Shown piece by piece: positions 7,072-12,607 of a DNA stretch of 13,435 nt (positions are counted from its first letter, which is position 1; each line of letters opens with the position of its first letter). A program made the position numbers and the translations under genes. The notes beneath the pieces are model-generated. The model made no database searches and was not told the origin of the DNA. It worked only from the letters and a program-made list of their open reading frames with translations. The stretch spans positions 1 through 13,435 of the forward strand of contig DATJXG010000479.1 of NCBI GenBank assembly GCA_035500455.1, read 5' to 3'. This DNA comes from DATJXG01 sp035500455 (GTDB lineage Bacteria > Acidobacteriota > Terriglobia > Terriglobales > Acidobacteriaceae).

Positions 7072-8253
7072 ATGACGCACGACACCAGTCAGCTGCTCTG
7101 GGAACTCCTGGTGATCTTTGTGGCCGCAAAGATACTGGGGGAAATCTTCGAGCGCCTGCGCCTGCCCGGGGTGCTGGGCGAGATTCTCGCCGGCGTCATG
7201 CTGGGCCCGTTCGCCCTGGGATGGGTTCATCCCAGCGACACGCTGCATTCCATCGCAGAGATCGGCGTCATTTTCGTGCTATTCAGCGCCGGCCTGGAGA
7301 CCAGCCCGCGCGAACTGATCCAGGTGGGCCGCAATGCCCTGATGGTGGCGGTGGCAGGAGTGGTCGTGCCCTTCCTGCTCGGATACCTCTACATGAAATG
7401 GCGAGGCGACGCCTCCACCGAAGCGATTTTCGTGGGTGCCGCCATGGTCGCCACCAGTGTGGGCATCACCGCCCGCGTGCTCGGCGACCTGGGCGTGATG
7501 TCCACCCGCGCCGCGAAAATCATTATGGGCGCCGCGGTCTTCGATGACATTCTCGGGATGCTTCTGCTGGCCATCGTCGCCGGCCTGGCTTCCGGAGCCA
7601 GCCTGGAGTGGATCCACCTGGGAGTGCTTGCAGCGGAGGCGACGGCCTTCGCGCTGTTCATGATCTTCGTGGCGCCGCGGATCGTCCGCCGCATTCATCC
7701 CAGCGTGGAGCGGCTGTCCACGCAGAACCCGTCGCTCATCATTGCCCTGGCCTTGTGCCTGTCTCTGTCCTGGCTTTCCACCACCATCGGGATGGCCGCG
7801 ATTATCGGCGCATTTTTTGCCGGCCTGATGTTCGCCGATTACGCTCCGCACTGGAACCTGCACGCGCGGGTGAGTGGCATTACGGAATTTCTGGCACCGT
7901 ATTTTTTCTTTGCGATCGGTTCCCAGCTCAACCTGCGTTTGTTCACCTCCGATGTGCTGGTCGCCGCGGCTGTCGTTTCCGGTCTGGCGATCGTGTCCAA
8001 GCTGCTGGGCTGCGGCCTGCCGCTGCTGCGCCAGGGCTGGCCGACAGCATTGCGCGTCGGCGTAGGCATGATGCCGCGCGGGGAAGTGGCGCTGATTGTG
8101 GCGTTGGTGGGCCTGCAGTCGCAGATCGTGACCGCCTCCACCTATGCCATCGTGGTCTTCATGACCGCGGTGACGACTTTTCTCGCCCCGCCGTTGCTCC
8201 GCCTACTCTTCCGCAAAGAGGCCAGCCACGCCGCTCCCAAGGCTGCCGCCTGA
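7072..8253 (+). CDS. Cation/proton antiporter, CPA2 family (NapA/KefB-like membrane domain)
   Basis: This is an inner-membrane exchanger of Na+ or K+ for protons. The 393 residues are almost wholly hydrophobic, with about 12 membrane segments. The start has the family's ILGEIFERLRLPGVLGEILAG and GVMLGP motifs (21-46), followed by GVIFVLFSAGLE (65-76). The transport-site pair Asp158-Asp159 in AAVFDDILGM points to an electrogenic CPA2 exchanger. MMPRGEVALIVALVG near the C-terminus is another family hallmark. There is no C-terminal RCK/TrkA-N domain as found in full Kef systems, so the protein ends with the membrane domain and a short Ala/Lys tail. The ATG at 7072 has no clear ribosome binding site. 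The ion specificity cannot be decided from sequence. Confidence 0.92.
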   Translation: MTHDTSQLLWELLVIFVAAKILGEIFERLRLPGVLGEILAGVMLGPFALGWVHPSDTLHSIAEIGVIFVLFSAGLETSPRELIQVGRNALMVAVAGVVVPFLLGYLYMKWRGDASTEAIFVGAAMVATSVGITARVLGDLGVMSTRAAKIIMGAAVFDDILGMLLLAIVAGLASGASLEWIHLGVLAAEATAFALFMIFVAPRIVRRIHPSVERLSTQNPSLIIALALCLSLSWLSTTIGMAAIIGAFFAGLMFADYAPHWNLHARVSGITEFLAPYFFFAIGSQLNLRLFTSDVLVAAAVVSGLAIVSKLLGCGLPLLRQGWPTALRVGVGMMPRGEVALIVALVGLQSQIVTASTYAIVVFMTAVTTFLAPPLLRLLFRKEASHAAPKAAA

Positions 8254-8406
8254 GCGCCGGGGATAAGGATTCCTCAGCCTCTCGGCGGATTTTCTCGGCG
8301 TTCTAGGATTTTGCCCGCGTGCGCCTCGGTCCCGGCGGAGAGGCATTCACGGCAAAAGATAGTGGGTCACTGCGCATCCTTGCCGAGCTTTGCAGCGGAT
8401 GATCAA

Positions 8407-8433
8407 CCGCAAAGATCGCAAAGGACGCGAAGA
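8407..8433. repeat. Nonamer triplet
   Basis: Three consecutive 9-nt units are visible: CCGCAAAGA, TCGCAAAGG, ACGCGAAGA. Their reverse complement is of the CTTTGCG type. The same word family occurs at 9316-9399 and 12384-12442. This copy has no clear inverted partner nearby, unless the CTCGGCG repeats at 8281-8300 are a decayed one. Confidence 0.65.
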
Positions 8434-8526
8434 ACCCCCGCTCTTCCATGCCTGGTACGACACCGCAAAACGGGCAGACCCACCACGCGACAAAGAGATG
8501 GAAAGGTTCCGCTTCGCCGGCTCGCA

Positions 8527-8557
8527 TATAATTCCCAGTTCCGCCAAGGAGGAAACG
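8527..8557 (+). promoter_or_regulatory. fabG -10 box and Shine-Dalgarno sequence
   Basis: A perfect TATAAT lies at 8527-8532. There is no good -35 at the proper distance (AAGGTT at 8503-8508 is weak). AAGGAGG lies seven bases before the fabG ATG, a near-perfect ribosome binding site that fixes the start at 8560. The leader would be only about 20 bases. Confidence 0.6.
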
Positions 8558-8559
8558 GG

Positions 8560-9303
8560 ATGAGCCTTTCCGGCCGCGTCGCGCTGGTGACCGGGGCATC
8601 ACAGGGAATCGGGCGCGCCTGCGCCTTGAGGCTGGCCAAGGATGGCGCTGCCCTCGCGGTTGCCGCACGTAATCAGGAGAAGCTCAACGAACTGGTGAAC
8701 GAAATCACGGCCGCGGGCGGTAAAGCCGCAGCTTTCTCCGTGGATGTCGGCGACGAGGAGCAGATCAAAACCGCCGTCAAATCCGCGCTGAGCCAGTTCG
8801 GCAAGATCGACATTCTGGTAAACAACGCCGGCATCACCCGTGACCAACTGGTAATGCGCATGAAGCGTGCCGATTGGGACTCGGTCCTCAACACCAACCT
8901 GACCTCCGCTTACCTGTGCATCCAGCAGGTGATCAGTTCCATGCTCAAGCAGCGCTGGGGGCGGATCGTCAACGTGTCGAGCATTTTTGGACAGATGGGC
9001 CAGGCCGGGCAGGCGAACTACGCCGCTTCCAAGGCCGGGCTGATCGGCCTCACCATGGCCATCGCCCGCGAAGTCGGGTCGCGCAATATTACCTGCAACG
9101 CGATCGCGCCCGGCTTCATCGAAACCGCCATGACTTCGGTTCTGTCGGAGGAATTCAAGCAGAACGCGGTGAAGATGATTCCCCTGGGGCGAGTGGGAAC
9201 GCCGGACGACGTGGCCAGCGCGGTAGCATTTCTGGCTTCAGACGAGGCGGCATACATCACCGGCCACGTGCTGAATGTGAACGGCGGCATGTTGATGGGG
9301 TGA
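8560..9303 (+). CDS. fabG: 3-oxoacyl-[acyl-carrier-protein] reductase
   Basis: This NADPH-dependent short-chain dehydrogenase reduces 3-ketoacyl-ACP in the elongation cycle of fatty acid synthesis, in the cytoplasm. The 247 residues match the family length. The cofactor motif TGASQGIG is at 11-18, NNAG at 88-91, and the catalytic tetrad is Asn113, Ser141, Tyr154, Lys158 (YAASK). The C-terminal ITGHVLNVNGGM stretch is also typical. It stands alone, without other fatty acid synthesis genes nearby, so a role in polyhydroxyalkanoate synthesis (PhaB-like) or another keto reduction cannot be excluded. Its sequence is nevertheless very close to housekeeping FabG. The strong ribosome binding site supports good expression. 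Confidence 0.9.
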   Translation: MSLSGRVALVTGASQGIGRACALRLAKDGAALAVAARNQEKLNELVNEITAAGGKAAAFSVDVGDEEQIKTAVKSALSQFGKIDILVNNAGITRDQLVMRMKRADWDSVLNTNLTSAYLCIQQVISSMLKQRWGRIVNVSSIFGQMGQAGQANYAASKAGLIGLTMAIAREVGSRNITCNAIAPGFIETAMTSVLSEEFKQNAVKMIPLGRVGTPDDVASAVAFLASDEAAYITGHVLNVNGGMLMG

Positions 9304-9315
9304 ATGCCGTTGTAG

Positions 9316-9399
9316 CCGCAGAGGACGCTGAGGGCGCAGAGAAATGACGGCACCAAGACCAGATAATTTTTCCTCTGCGCTCTCGGCGACCTCTGCGGT
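9316..9399. repeat. Inverted pair of nonamer triplets around the GNAT start codon
   Basis: The left arm has units CCGCAGAGG, ACGCTGAGG, GCGCAGAGA (9316-9342). The right arm has CTCTGCGCT, CTCGGCGAC, CTCTGCGGT (9373-9399). The arms are reverse complements of each other with about four differences over 27 bases, so the RNA could form a long hairpin with a 30-base loop. The loop contains the ATG at 9344. The word family matches 8407-8433 and 12384-12442. Confidence 0.8.
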
Positions 9400-9871
9400 T
9401 AAGAGCTTTTGCTTCCAGCAAGTAGAATCCCCCGCCCAGATCGCCCAGGCCCGGGAATTATTCCTGGAATACGCGCAGTCCCTCGGATTCAGCCTGTGTT
9501 TCCAGAACTTCGACGACGAGCTTGCCGGGCTGCCGGGTGAGTACTCGCCTCCAGAAGGCCGCCTGCTGTTGGCCGAATGTGATAGCCAATTGGCAGGCTG
9601 TGTCGCCCTGCACAAGCTGGAGCATGAAATCTGCGAGATGAAGCGGCTATACTTGCGTCCGCAGTTTCGCGGCAAGGGTCTGGGCCACGCGCTGGCGGAG
9701 AGAATCATTTCCGAAGCGCGCCAGATCGGCTACCGGCGCATGCGGCTGGACACGGTTGAGCCAGTCATGGGCGACGCCGTGGCGCTATACCGCCGGCTGG
9801 GGTTCAAGGAAATCGCCCCCTATTGCGCCAACCCGATCGCGGGCGCGATGTACATGGAGCTTCGAATGTAG
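9344..9871 (+). CDS. GNAT family N-acetyltransferase
   Basis: This is probably a cytosolic acetyl-CoA-dependent acetyltransferase; the substrate is unknown. The 175-residue protein has the GNAT motif A with beta4 and the pyrophosphate loop: EMKRLYLRPQFRGKGLG at 98-114, with R109-G-K-G-L-G114. LDTVEPVMGDAVALYRRLGF at 135-154 is the motif B region, which commonly carries the Tyr149-type residue. The fold seems to begin at about residue 22. Residues 10-19 (S-S-A-L-S-A-T-S-A-V) are encoded by a nonamer repeat, so the first 20 residues are probably a repeat-derived extension. No other ATG, GTG or TTG lies between this extension and the fold, so the ATG at 9344 appears to be the real start. The gene begins 41 bases after the fabG stop and has only a weak ribosome binding site. 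Confidence 0.82.
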   Translation: MTAPRPDNFSSALSATSAVKSFCFQQVESPAQIAQARELFLEYAQSLGFSLCFQNFDDELAGLPGEYSPPEGRLLLAECDSQLAGCVALHKLEHEICEMKRLYLRPQFRGKGLGHALAERIISEARQIGYRRMRLDTVEPVMGDAVALYRRLGFKEIAPYCANPIAGAMYMELRM

Positions 9872-9892
9872 GCGTGGGCGCCCGTGCGGGGC

Positions 9893-9933
9893 GGCGCTTC
9901 ATTTTTTGGGTGTCTTTGAAAAGATGGAGCGCC
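9893..9933. repeat. Intergenic 15-bp inverted repeat
   Basis: GGCGCTTCATTTTTT (9893-9907) can pair with AAAAGATGGAGCGCC (9919-9933) over all 15 positions as RNA (13 Watson-Crick pairs, 2 G-U), with an 11-base loop. It lies 22 bases after the GNAT stop. There is no T-run after the stem on either strand, so a standard terminator is not indicated. It may be a 3'-end structure for the GNAT mRNA or a dispersed palindrome. Confidence 0.6.
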
Positions 9934-9996
9934 AGAGAGCCTGCCCCAGCGAAGCCTAGGGGACGCCGGCGCCGCATTCTTGGTCACGGAGTGGTT

Positions 9997-10737
9997 ATGA
10001 ACAAAGCTCGCTTGCTGCTGGTTCTTCTTCTCGCCGCGTCCTCCTTTGCCGCCACCGCCAAGGACGTCTCCTATAAGAGCGGCGACGATACCGTCAACGC
10101 CGTGCTTTACACCCCGAAGGGCAAAGGGCCGTTTCCGGCGCTGATTGTGGTCCACGAATGGTGGGGGCTGAACGACTGGGTCAAGGAGCAGGCCGACAAA
10201 CTCGCGGAGCAGGGCTATGTCGCCCTGGCCATCGACCTTTACCGCGGCAAAGTGGCTACCACAACGGACGTCGCCCACGAACTCATGCGCGGCGTTCCCG
10301 ACGACCGCTCCGACCGCGATCTGCGCGCCGCCTTCGATTACTTGAAGTCTCTTCCCGACGTGAAAACCGACCGCATTGGCGCCATCGGATGGTGCATGGG
10401 CGGAGGCTATGCCATGGATGTCGCCCTGTTGGAGCCGACCCTGGCAGCGGACGTCATTAATTACGGCAGCTTGCCCACCGAGACCGACGATCTGAAGAAG
10501 ATCAATGCGCCCATTCTCGGCCTGTTCGGCGGCCTGGACCGTGGCATCACGCCGGATGACGTGAACAAATTCGACGCGCAAATGAAGGGCTTGGGAAAGA
10601 AAGTGGAAGTGCACATCTACCCCGACGCGGGCCACGCCTTCGAAAACCCCAACAACACAGCCGGCTACAAGAAAGACGATACCGCCGATGCCTGGAAGCG
10701 CACCGTGGCATTTCTGGCGGAAACGCTGAAGAAGTAA
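9997..10737 (+). CDS. Exported dienelactone hydrolase family protein
   Basis: This is an alpha/beta hydrolase of the dienelactone hydrolase family, probably acting in the periplasm. Residues 1-21 form a signal peptide: a Lys/Arg start, a Leu-rich core, and a likely cut after ATA (19-21). There is no lipobox cysteine. The mature part has HEWWGL at 53-58, LYRG at 81-84, the nucleophile elbow GWCMGGG with Cys133, Asp181 in FGGLDRG, and His213 in DAGHAFENP. Together these form the Cys-Asp-His triad expected for this family. The 246-residue length is usual for the exported subgroup. The true substrate is unknown, and dienelactone itself is unlikely to be certain from sequence. The ATG at 9997 has GGAG five bases upstream. 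The frame stays open further upstream, but the signal peptide fixes this start. Confidence 0.9.
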   Translation: MNKARLLLVLLLAASSFAATAKDVSYKSGDDTVNAVLYTPKGKGPFPALIVVHEWWGLNDWVKEQADKLAEQGYVALAIDLYRGKVATTTDVAHELMRGVPDDRSDRDLRAAFDYLKSLPDVKTDRIGAIGWCMGGGYAMDVALLEPTLAADVINYGSLPTETDDLKKINAPILGLFGGLDRGITPDDVNKFDAQMKGLGKKVEVHIYPDAGHAFENPNNTAGYKKDDTADAWKRTVAFLAETLKK

Positions 10738-10740
10738 GGG

Positions 10741-10955
10741 AGCTGGCAGCTATCAGCTCTCAGCATTCAAACGCCGCGTCCCATGTGAACTCCCGTGTTC
10801 CTTCGTCCCCACTAGCGTTGGAATCGTTCGCGGTCAATCTGGTTGGGGAAGAACGCAAAGTTCCAGGCCGGGTCTCACCGCTGAGAGCTGACGGCCGACA
10901 GGGGACTGCTGAAAGCTGACAGCTAGAGCTGATAGCTAACTCCTAACTGCTTGCA
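10741..10955. repeat. Heptamer element, word GCTGACA
   Basis: The left arm steps in exact sevens: AGCTGGC, AGCTATC, AGCTCTC, AGCATTC (10741-10768). The right arm is the same word inverted: GCTGAGA, GCTGACG, GCCGACA, GGGGACT, GCTGAAA, GCTGACA, GCTAGA (one base short), GCTGATA, GCTAACT, CCTAACT (10880-10948), with GCTTGCA as a possible last unit. AGCTATCAGCTCT in the left arm has an exact reverse complement in the right arm. The 111-base core is not repetitive. The element begins three bases after the hydrolase stop codon. Confidence 0.8.
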
Positions 10956-11010
10956 AATCAAACATCAACGTAGTTTGGCCGCCAGCCCGCATGATGCCAA
11001 GAATTTCCTC

Positions 11011-11039
11011 TTGCCAACAGGTACCAGACTGGTTACTAT
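11011..11039 (+). promoter_or_regulatory. XRE gene promoter with palindrome in the spacer
   Basis: A -35 TTGCCA (11011-11016, five of six matches) and -10 TACTAT (11034-11039, four of six) are separated by the ideal 17 bases. The spacer contains the 11-base palindrome ACCAGACTGGT (11023-11033), directly against the -10. A bound regulator would block RNA polymerase, so autoregulation by the XRE product is plausible but unproven. Confidence 0.55.
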
Positions 11040-11107
11040 GCACGCATCCTCCGGGGTCTCCGGTGGGTGGCTTTTCCTGTTGAGTTTCCCCCAATGAACA
11101 TTTCCCT

Positions 11108-11455
11108 ATGAACATCGGCGAGACTATTCGGAGCTTCCGGTTGCAGAAGGGAATGTCGCAGGGCGACATCGAAAAGCGCACCGGGCTTCTGCGTTGCTAC
11201 CTCTCACGGGTAGAAAATGGCCATACTGTGCCGTCGCTGGATACGCTCTCCAAGATCGCCGGAGCGATGGAGTTGCCGCTTTCTCAGTTCTTTGCCGAGT
11301 CCGGCAACAGCAATGGCTCCAAAGGCTTGCCTCAGCTCTCTGACGAAGAAGTCCGCTTCCTCAGCCAGATTCGCCGCTATTCCGTCAGCCTGAACGACAG
11401 CGACCGCAAGCTGGTGCTGGCGATGGTGAAGAAGATGGCGTCCAGCGCGAAGTAG
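11108..11455 (+). CDS. XRE-family helix-turn-helix regulator
   Basis: This is a small cytosolic DNA-binding protein of 115 residues. Residues 4-62 form a complete HTH_3/Cro-CI domain: IGETIRSFRLQKGMSQGDIE, then the recognition region CYLSRVENGHTVPSLDTLSKIA, ending LSQFF. A Ser/Gly/Asn linker (about 65-73) leads to a C-terminal helical segment (77-113), which may be for dimerisation. No toxin, phage gene or enzyme partner is adjacent, so it is probably a stand-alone regulator. The ATG at 11108 has no clear Shine-Dalgarno sequence; the upstream ATG at 11094 is out of frame. Heptamer elements lie on both sides. The TAG stop overlaps the first heptamer of the downstream array. The target genes are unknown. 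Confidence 0.88.
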   Translation: MNIGETIRSFRLQKGMSQGDIEKRTGLLRCYLSRVENGHTVPSLDTLSKIAGAMELPLSQFFAESGNSNGSKGLPQLSDEEVRFLSQIRRYSVSLNDSDRKLVLAMVKKMASSAK

Positions 11456-11601
11456 CTTTTAGCTTTTAAGCCTTTAGCTTTTAGCTCTTAGCTCCCTTCA
11501 GGCCGGGAATTCGGCAACCTGGGGTGCCATGCCACGCCTTCCACCCCCGCGGTGTGACTCTAAACCGCTAAGAGCTATGAGCTAATGGCCAAGAGCTAAG
11601 T
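11454..11601. repeat. Heptamer element, word GCTAAGA / AGCTTTT
   Basis: The left arm reads AGCTTTT, AGCTTTT, AAGCCTTT (8 nt), AGCTTTT, AGCTCTT, AGCTCCC (11454-11496). The right arm reads GCTAAGA, GCTATGA, GCTAATG, GCCAAGA, GCTAAGT (11567-11601), the same type of word inverted. The 70-base core is GC-rich. The left array begins inside the XRE stop codon (TAG at 11453-11455). Confidence 0.8.
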
Positions 11602-11685
11602 GCCGCCTTACACTTTCGTACCATCCCTTCGGTGGCCTGCGGGCACCTCGCGCCCTGCCAATGCAATCTCTAGACTTAATTGGAT

Positions 11686-12321
11686 ATGTCCGTCGCCGCC
11701 ATCGACGAGGAGCTTTCCCTGCTCGAGACCCTTCTCCGCAGGTTGAAAATCGAGTACGAGATTTACTTTAACAACCCCAAGAAGAAGCCTCCCACCGATC
11801 TGGAGTGGAAAGTGTTGGGCATTCTGCGGAAGTTCAGCGATGGCGCCCGCATGAGCTTCACCCAGCGCTTCCGCTATACCGAACTGGCGCAGCGATATGC
11901 GGTTTACAGCGACCTGTGGCGCAAGAAAGCCCGTATCCGCGAGGAAGGCTACCGCCGCCCGCAGGACGCGCTGCTCTCCGTACAGGGCGTGCGCACAGCG
12001 GAACGCGAGGGACACAAAGTGTACGGAGTCAGCGCCGCTGCCCTGGCCGCCGTGGCCGGCGGTCCACAAGCAGGAGAGGTTTTCAGTGTGCAATGCTCCG
12101 ATGCTACCAACGAGCGTGATCGGGTAGAAAAACTGTATCGCGCACTTTCCGAGGCCAAGCAGAAGAGCGGCAAGCATGTTTCTTCCAACTTCGACAACTT
12201 CGCTTCCTTCGTGCAGAAAAAGACCTCCGAAATCCGCAAACAGTATGGCTGCGAGAGCGTGGAATTCACCGTCGAGTTCCAGGGCAGCGACGTACGCCTG
12301 AAAGCCAAAGCCAAAACGTAG
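11686..12321 (+). CDS. Conserved protein resembling the MXAN_5187 C-terminal domain
   Basis: The function is unknown. The 211-residue protein resembles, from memory, the domain named after the C-terminus of Myxococcus MXAN_5187. Shared features are EYEIYFNNPKKKPP (23-36), then SFTQRFRYTELAQRYAVYSDLW (57-78) with the pattern FR-x-L-x-QR-x-Y-x-LW, and REEGYRRP (85-92). After a less conserved middle (about 95-140), the C-terminal block FVQKKTSEIRKQYGCESVEF is followed by a K-A-rich strand ending LKAKAK. It is mostly charged and helical, with no signal peptide or membrane segment. In Myxococcus the domain is part of a longer protein; here it stands alone. The ATG at 11686 has no Shine-Dalgarno sequence; a TTG six bases earlier is in frame. 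Its TAG stop leads straight into a heptamer array. Confidence 0.65.
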   Translation: MSVAAIDEELSLLETLLRRLKIEYEIYFNNPKKKPPTDLEWKVLGILRKFSDGARMSFTQRFRYTELAQRYAVYSDLWRKKARIREEGYRRPQDALLSVQGVRTAEREGHKVYGVSAAALAAVAGGPQAGEVFSVQCSDATNERDRVEKLYRALSEAKQKSGKHVSSNFDNFASFVQKKTSEIRKQYGCESVEFTVEFQGSDVRLKAKAKT

Positions 12322-12552
12322 TCAGTCGTTAGTCGTCGGTCTTCAGCTGAGTCCTCAGCGCCTGATGCTTTGGTAGTGGTTTCCTTTGCGCCCTTTGCGT
12401 GCTTTGCGGTTCTGAATTTCATTACCGCGAAGAAAGCGAAGAAATGCCCCGCCGGCCGGCTCGAGGCCTGATCCGCCCCAGTTGTTTTAGCTGACGCCCA
12501 ACGACCAACGACTGACGGCCACCACCAACGACTGATCCCCGACTGCTGATAG
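12320..12552. repeat. Heptamer element, word CCAACGA / AGTCGTT, with nested nonamers
   Basis: The left arm has AGTCGTT, AGTCGTC, GGTCTTC, AGCTGAG (12324-12351), after a part unit that includes the TAG stop of the upstream gene. The right arm has CCAACGA, CCAACGA, CTGACGG, CCACCA (6 nt), CCAACGA, CTGATCC, CCGACTG, CTGATAG within 12490-12552, the same word type inverted. The core contains an inverted pair of nonamer arrays (listed separately) and a GCCGGCCGGC palindrome near 12452. The element fills nearly all of the gap before purH. Confidence 0.75.
12384..12442. repeat. Inverted pair of nonamer arrays
   Basis: CTTTGCG occurs three times at exact 9-base steps (12384, 12393, 12402), followed by GT. 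Then come a 13-base spacer and the inverted units CCGCGAAGA and AAGCGAAGA (12425-12442). The pairing is perfect for the inner five bases (GCGGT/ACCGC) and imperfect beyond. It belongs to the same word family as 8407-8433 and 9316-9399. Confidence 0.7.
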
Positions 12553-12555
12553 AAT
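12550..12555 (+). promoter_or_regulatory. Possible purH -10 box
   Basis: TAGAAT matches five of six -10 positions and lies about 50 bases before the purH start. It overlaps the last heptamer (CTGATAG) of the repeat element. No acceptable -35 is seen at 16-18 bases, so this is weak. Confidence 0.25.
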
Positions 12556-12607
12556 TTCCCACTGCGCCCTCCGTTGCATCCATTACCTCAGGCAAACGAG
12601 GCTGTTC

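Larger units (their letters stand above)
8254..8559. other. Intergenic region between antiporter and fabG
   Basis: This 306-base stretch has no credible gene. It contains CTCGGCG twice 13 bases apart (8281-8287 and 8294-8300), each later followed by GATTTT, then a nonamer triplet at 8407-8433, then the fabG promoter and ribosome binding site. I see no clear terminator for the antiporter gene. Confidence 0.7.
10738..11107. other. Intergenic region between hydrolase and XRE genes
   Basis: This 370-base stretch without a gene holds a heptamer element (10741-10955), then about 55 bases with no visible feature, then the XRE promoter (11011-11039) and a leader of about 60 bases. There is no clear terminator for the hydrolase gene. 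Confidence 0.75.

Noticed and set aside
3024..8371. TAGTGGGTCACT occurs at both 3024-3035 and 8360-8371.
   Set aside because: In a window of this length several shared 12-mers are expected by chance, and the flanks are unrelated.
9872..9996. Upstream part of the open frame before the hydrolase signal peptide.
   Set aside because: A clear signal peptide begins at the ATG at 9997 with a ribosome binding site; the upstream part crosses the 9893-9933 hairpin.
10741..11601. Heptamer arrays as a CRISPR array or mini-satellite.
   Set aside because: The units are 7 bases with no spacers, the arms are inverted, and no cas gene is near.
10741..11601. XRE gene with flanking repeat elements as a composite transposon.
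   Set aside because: The two flanking elements use different words, and no transposase or target duplication is seen.
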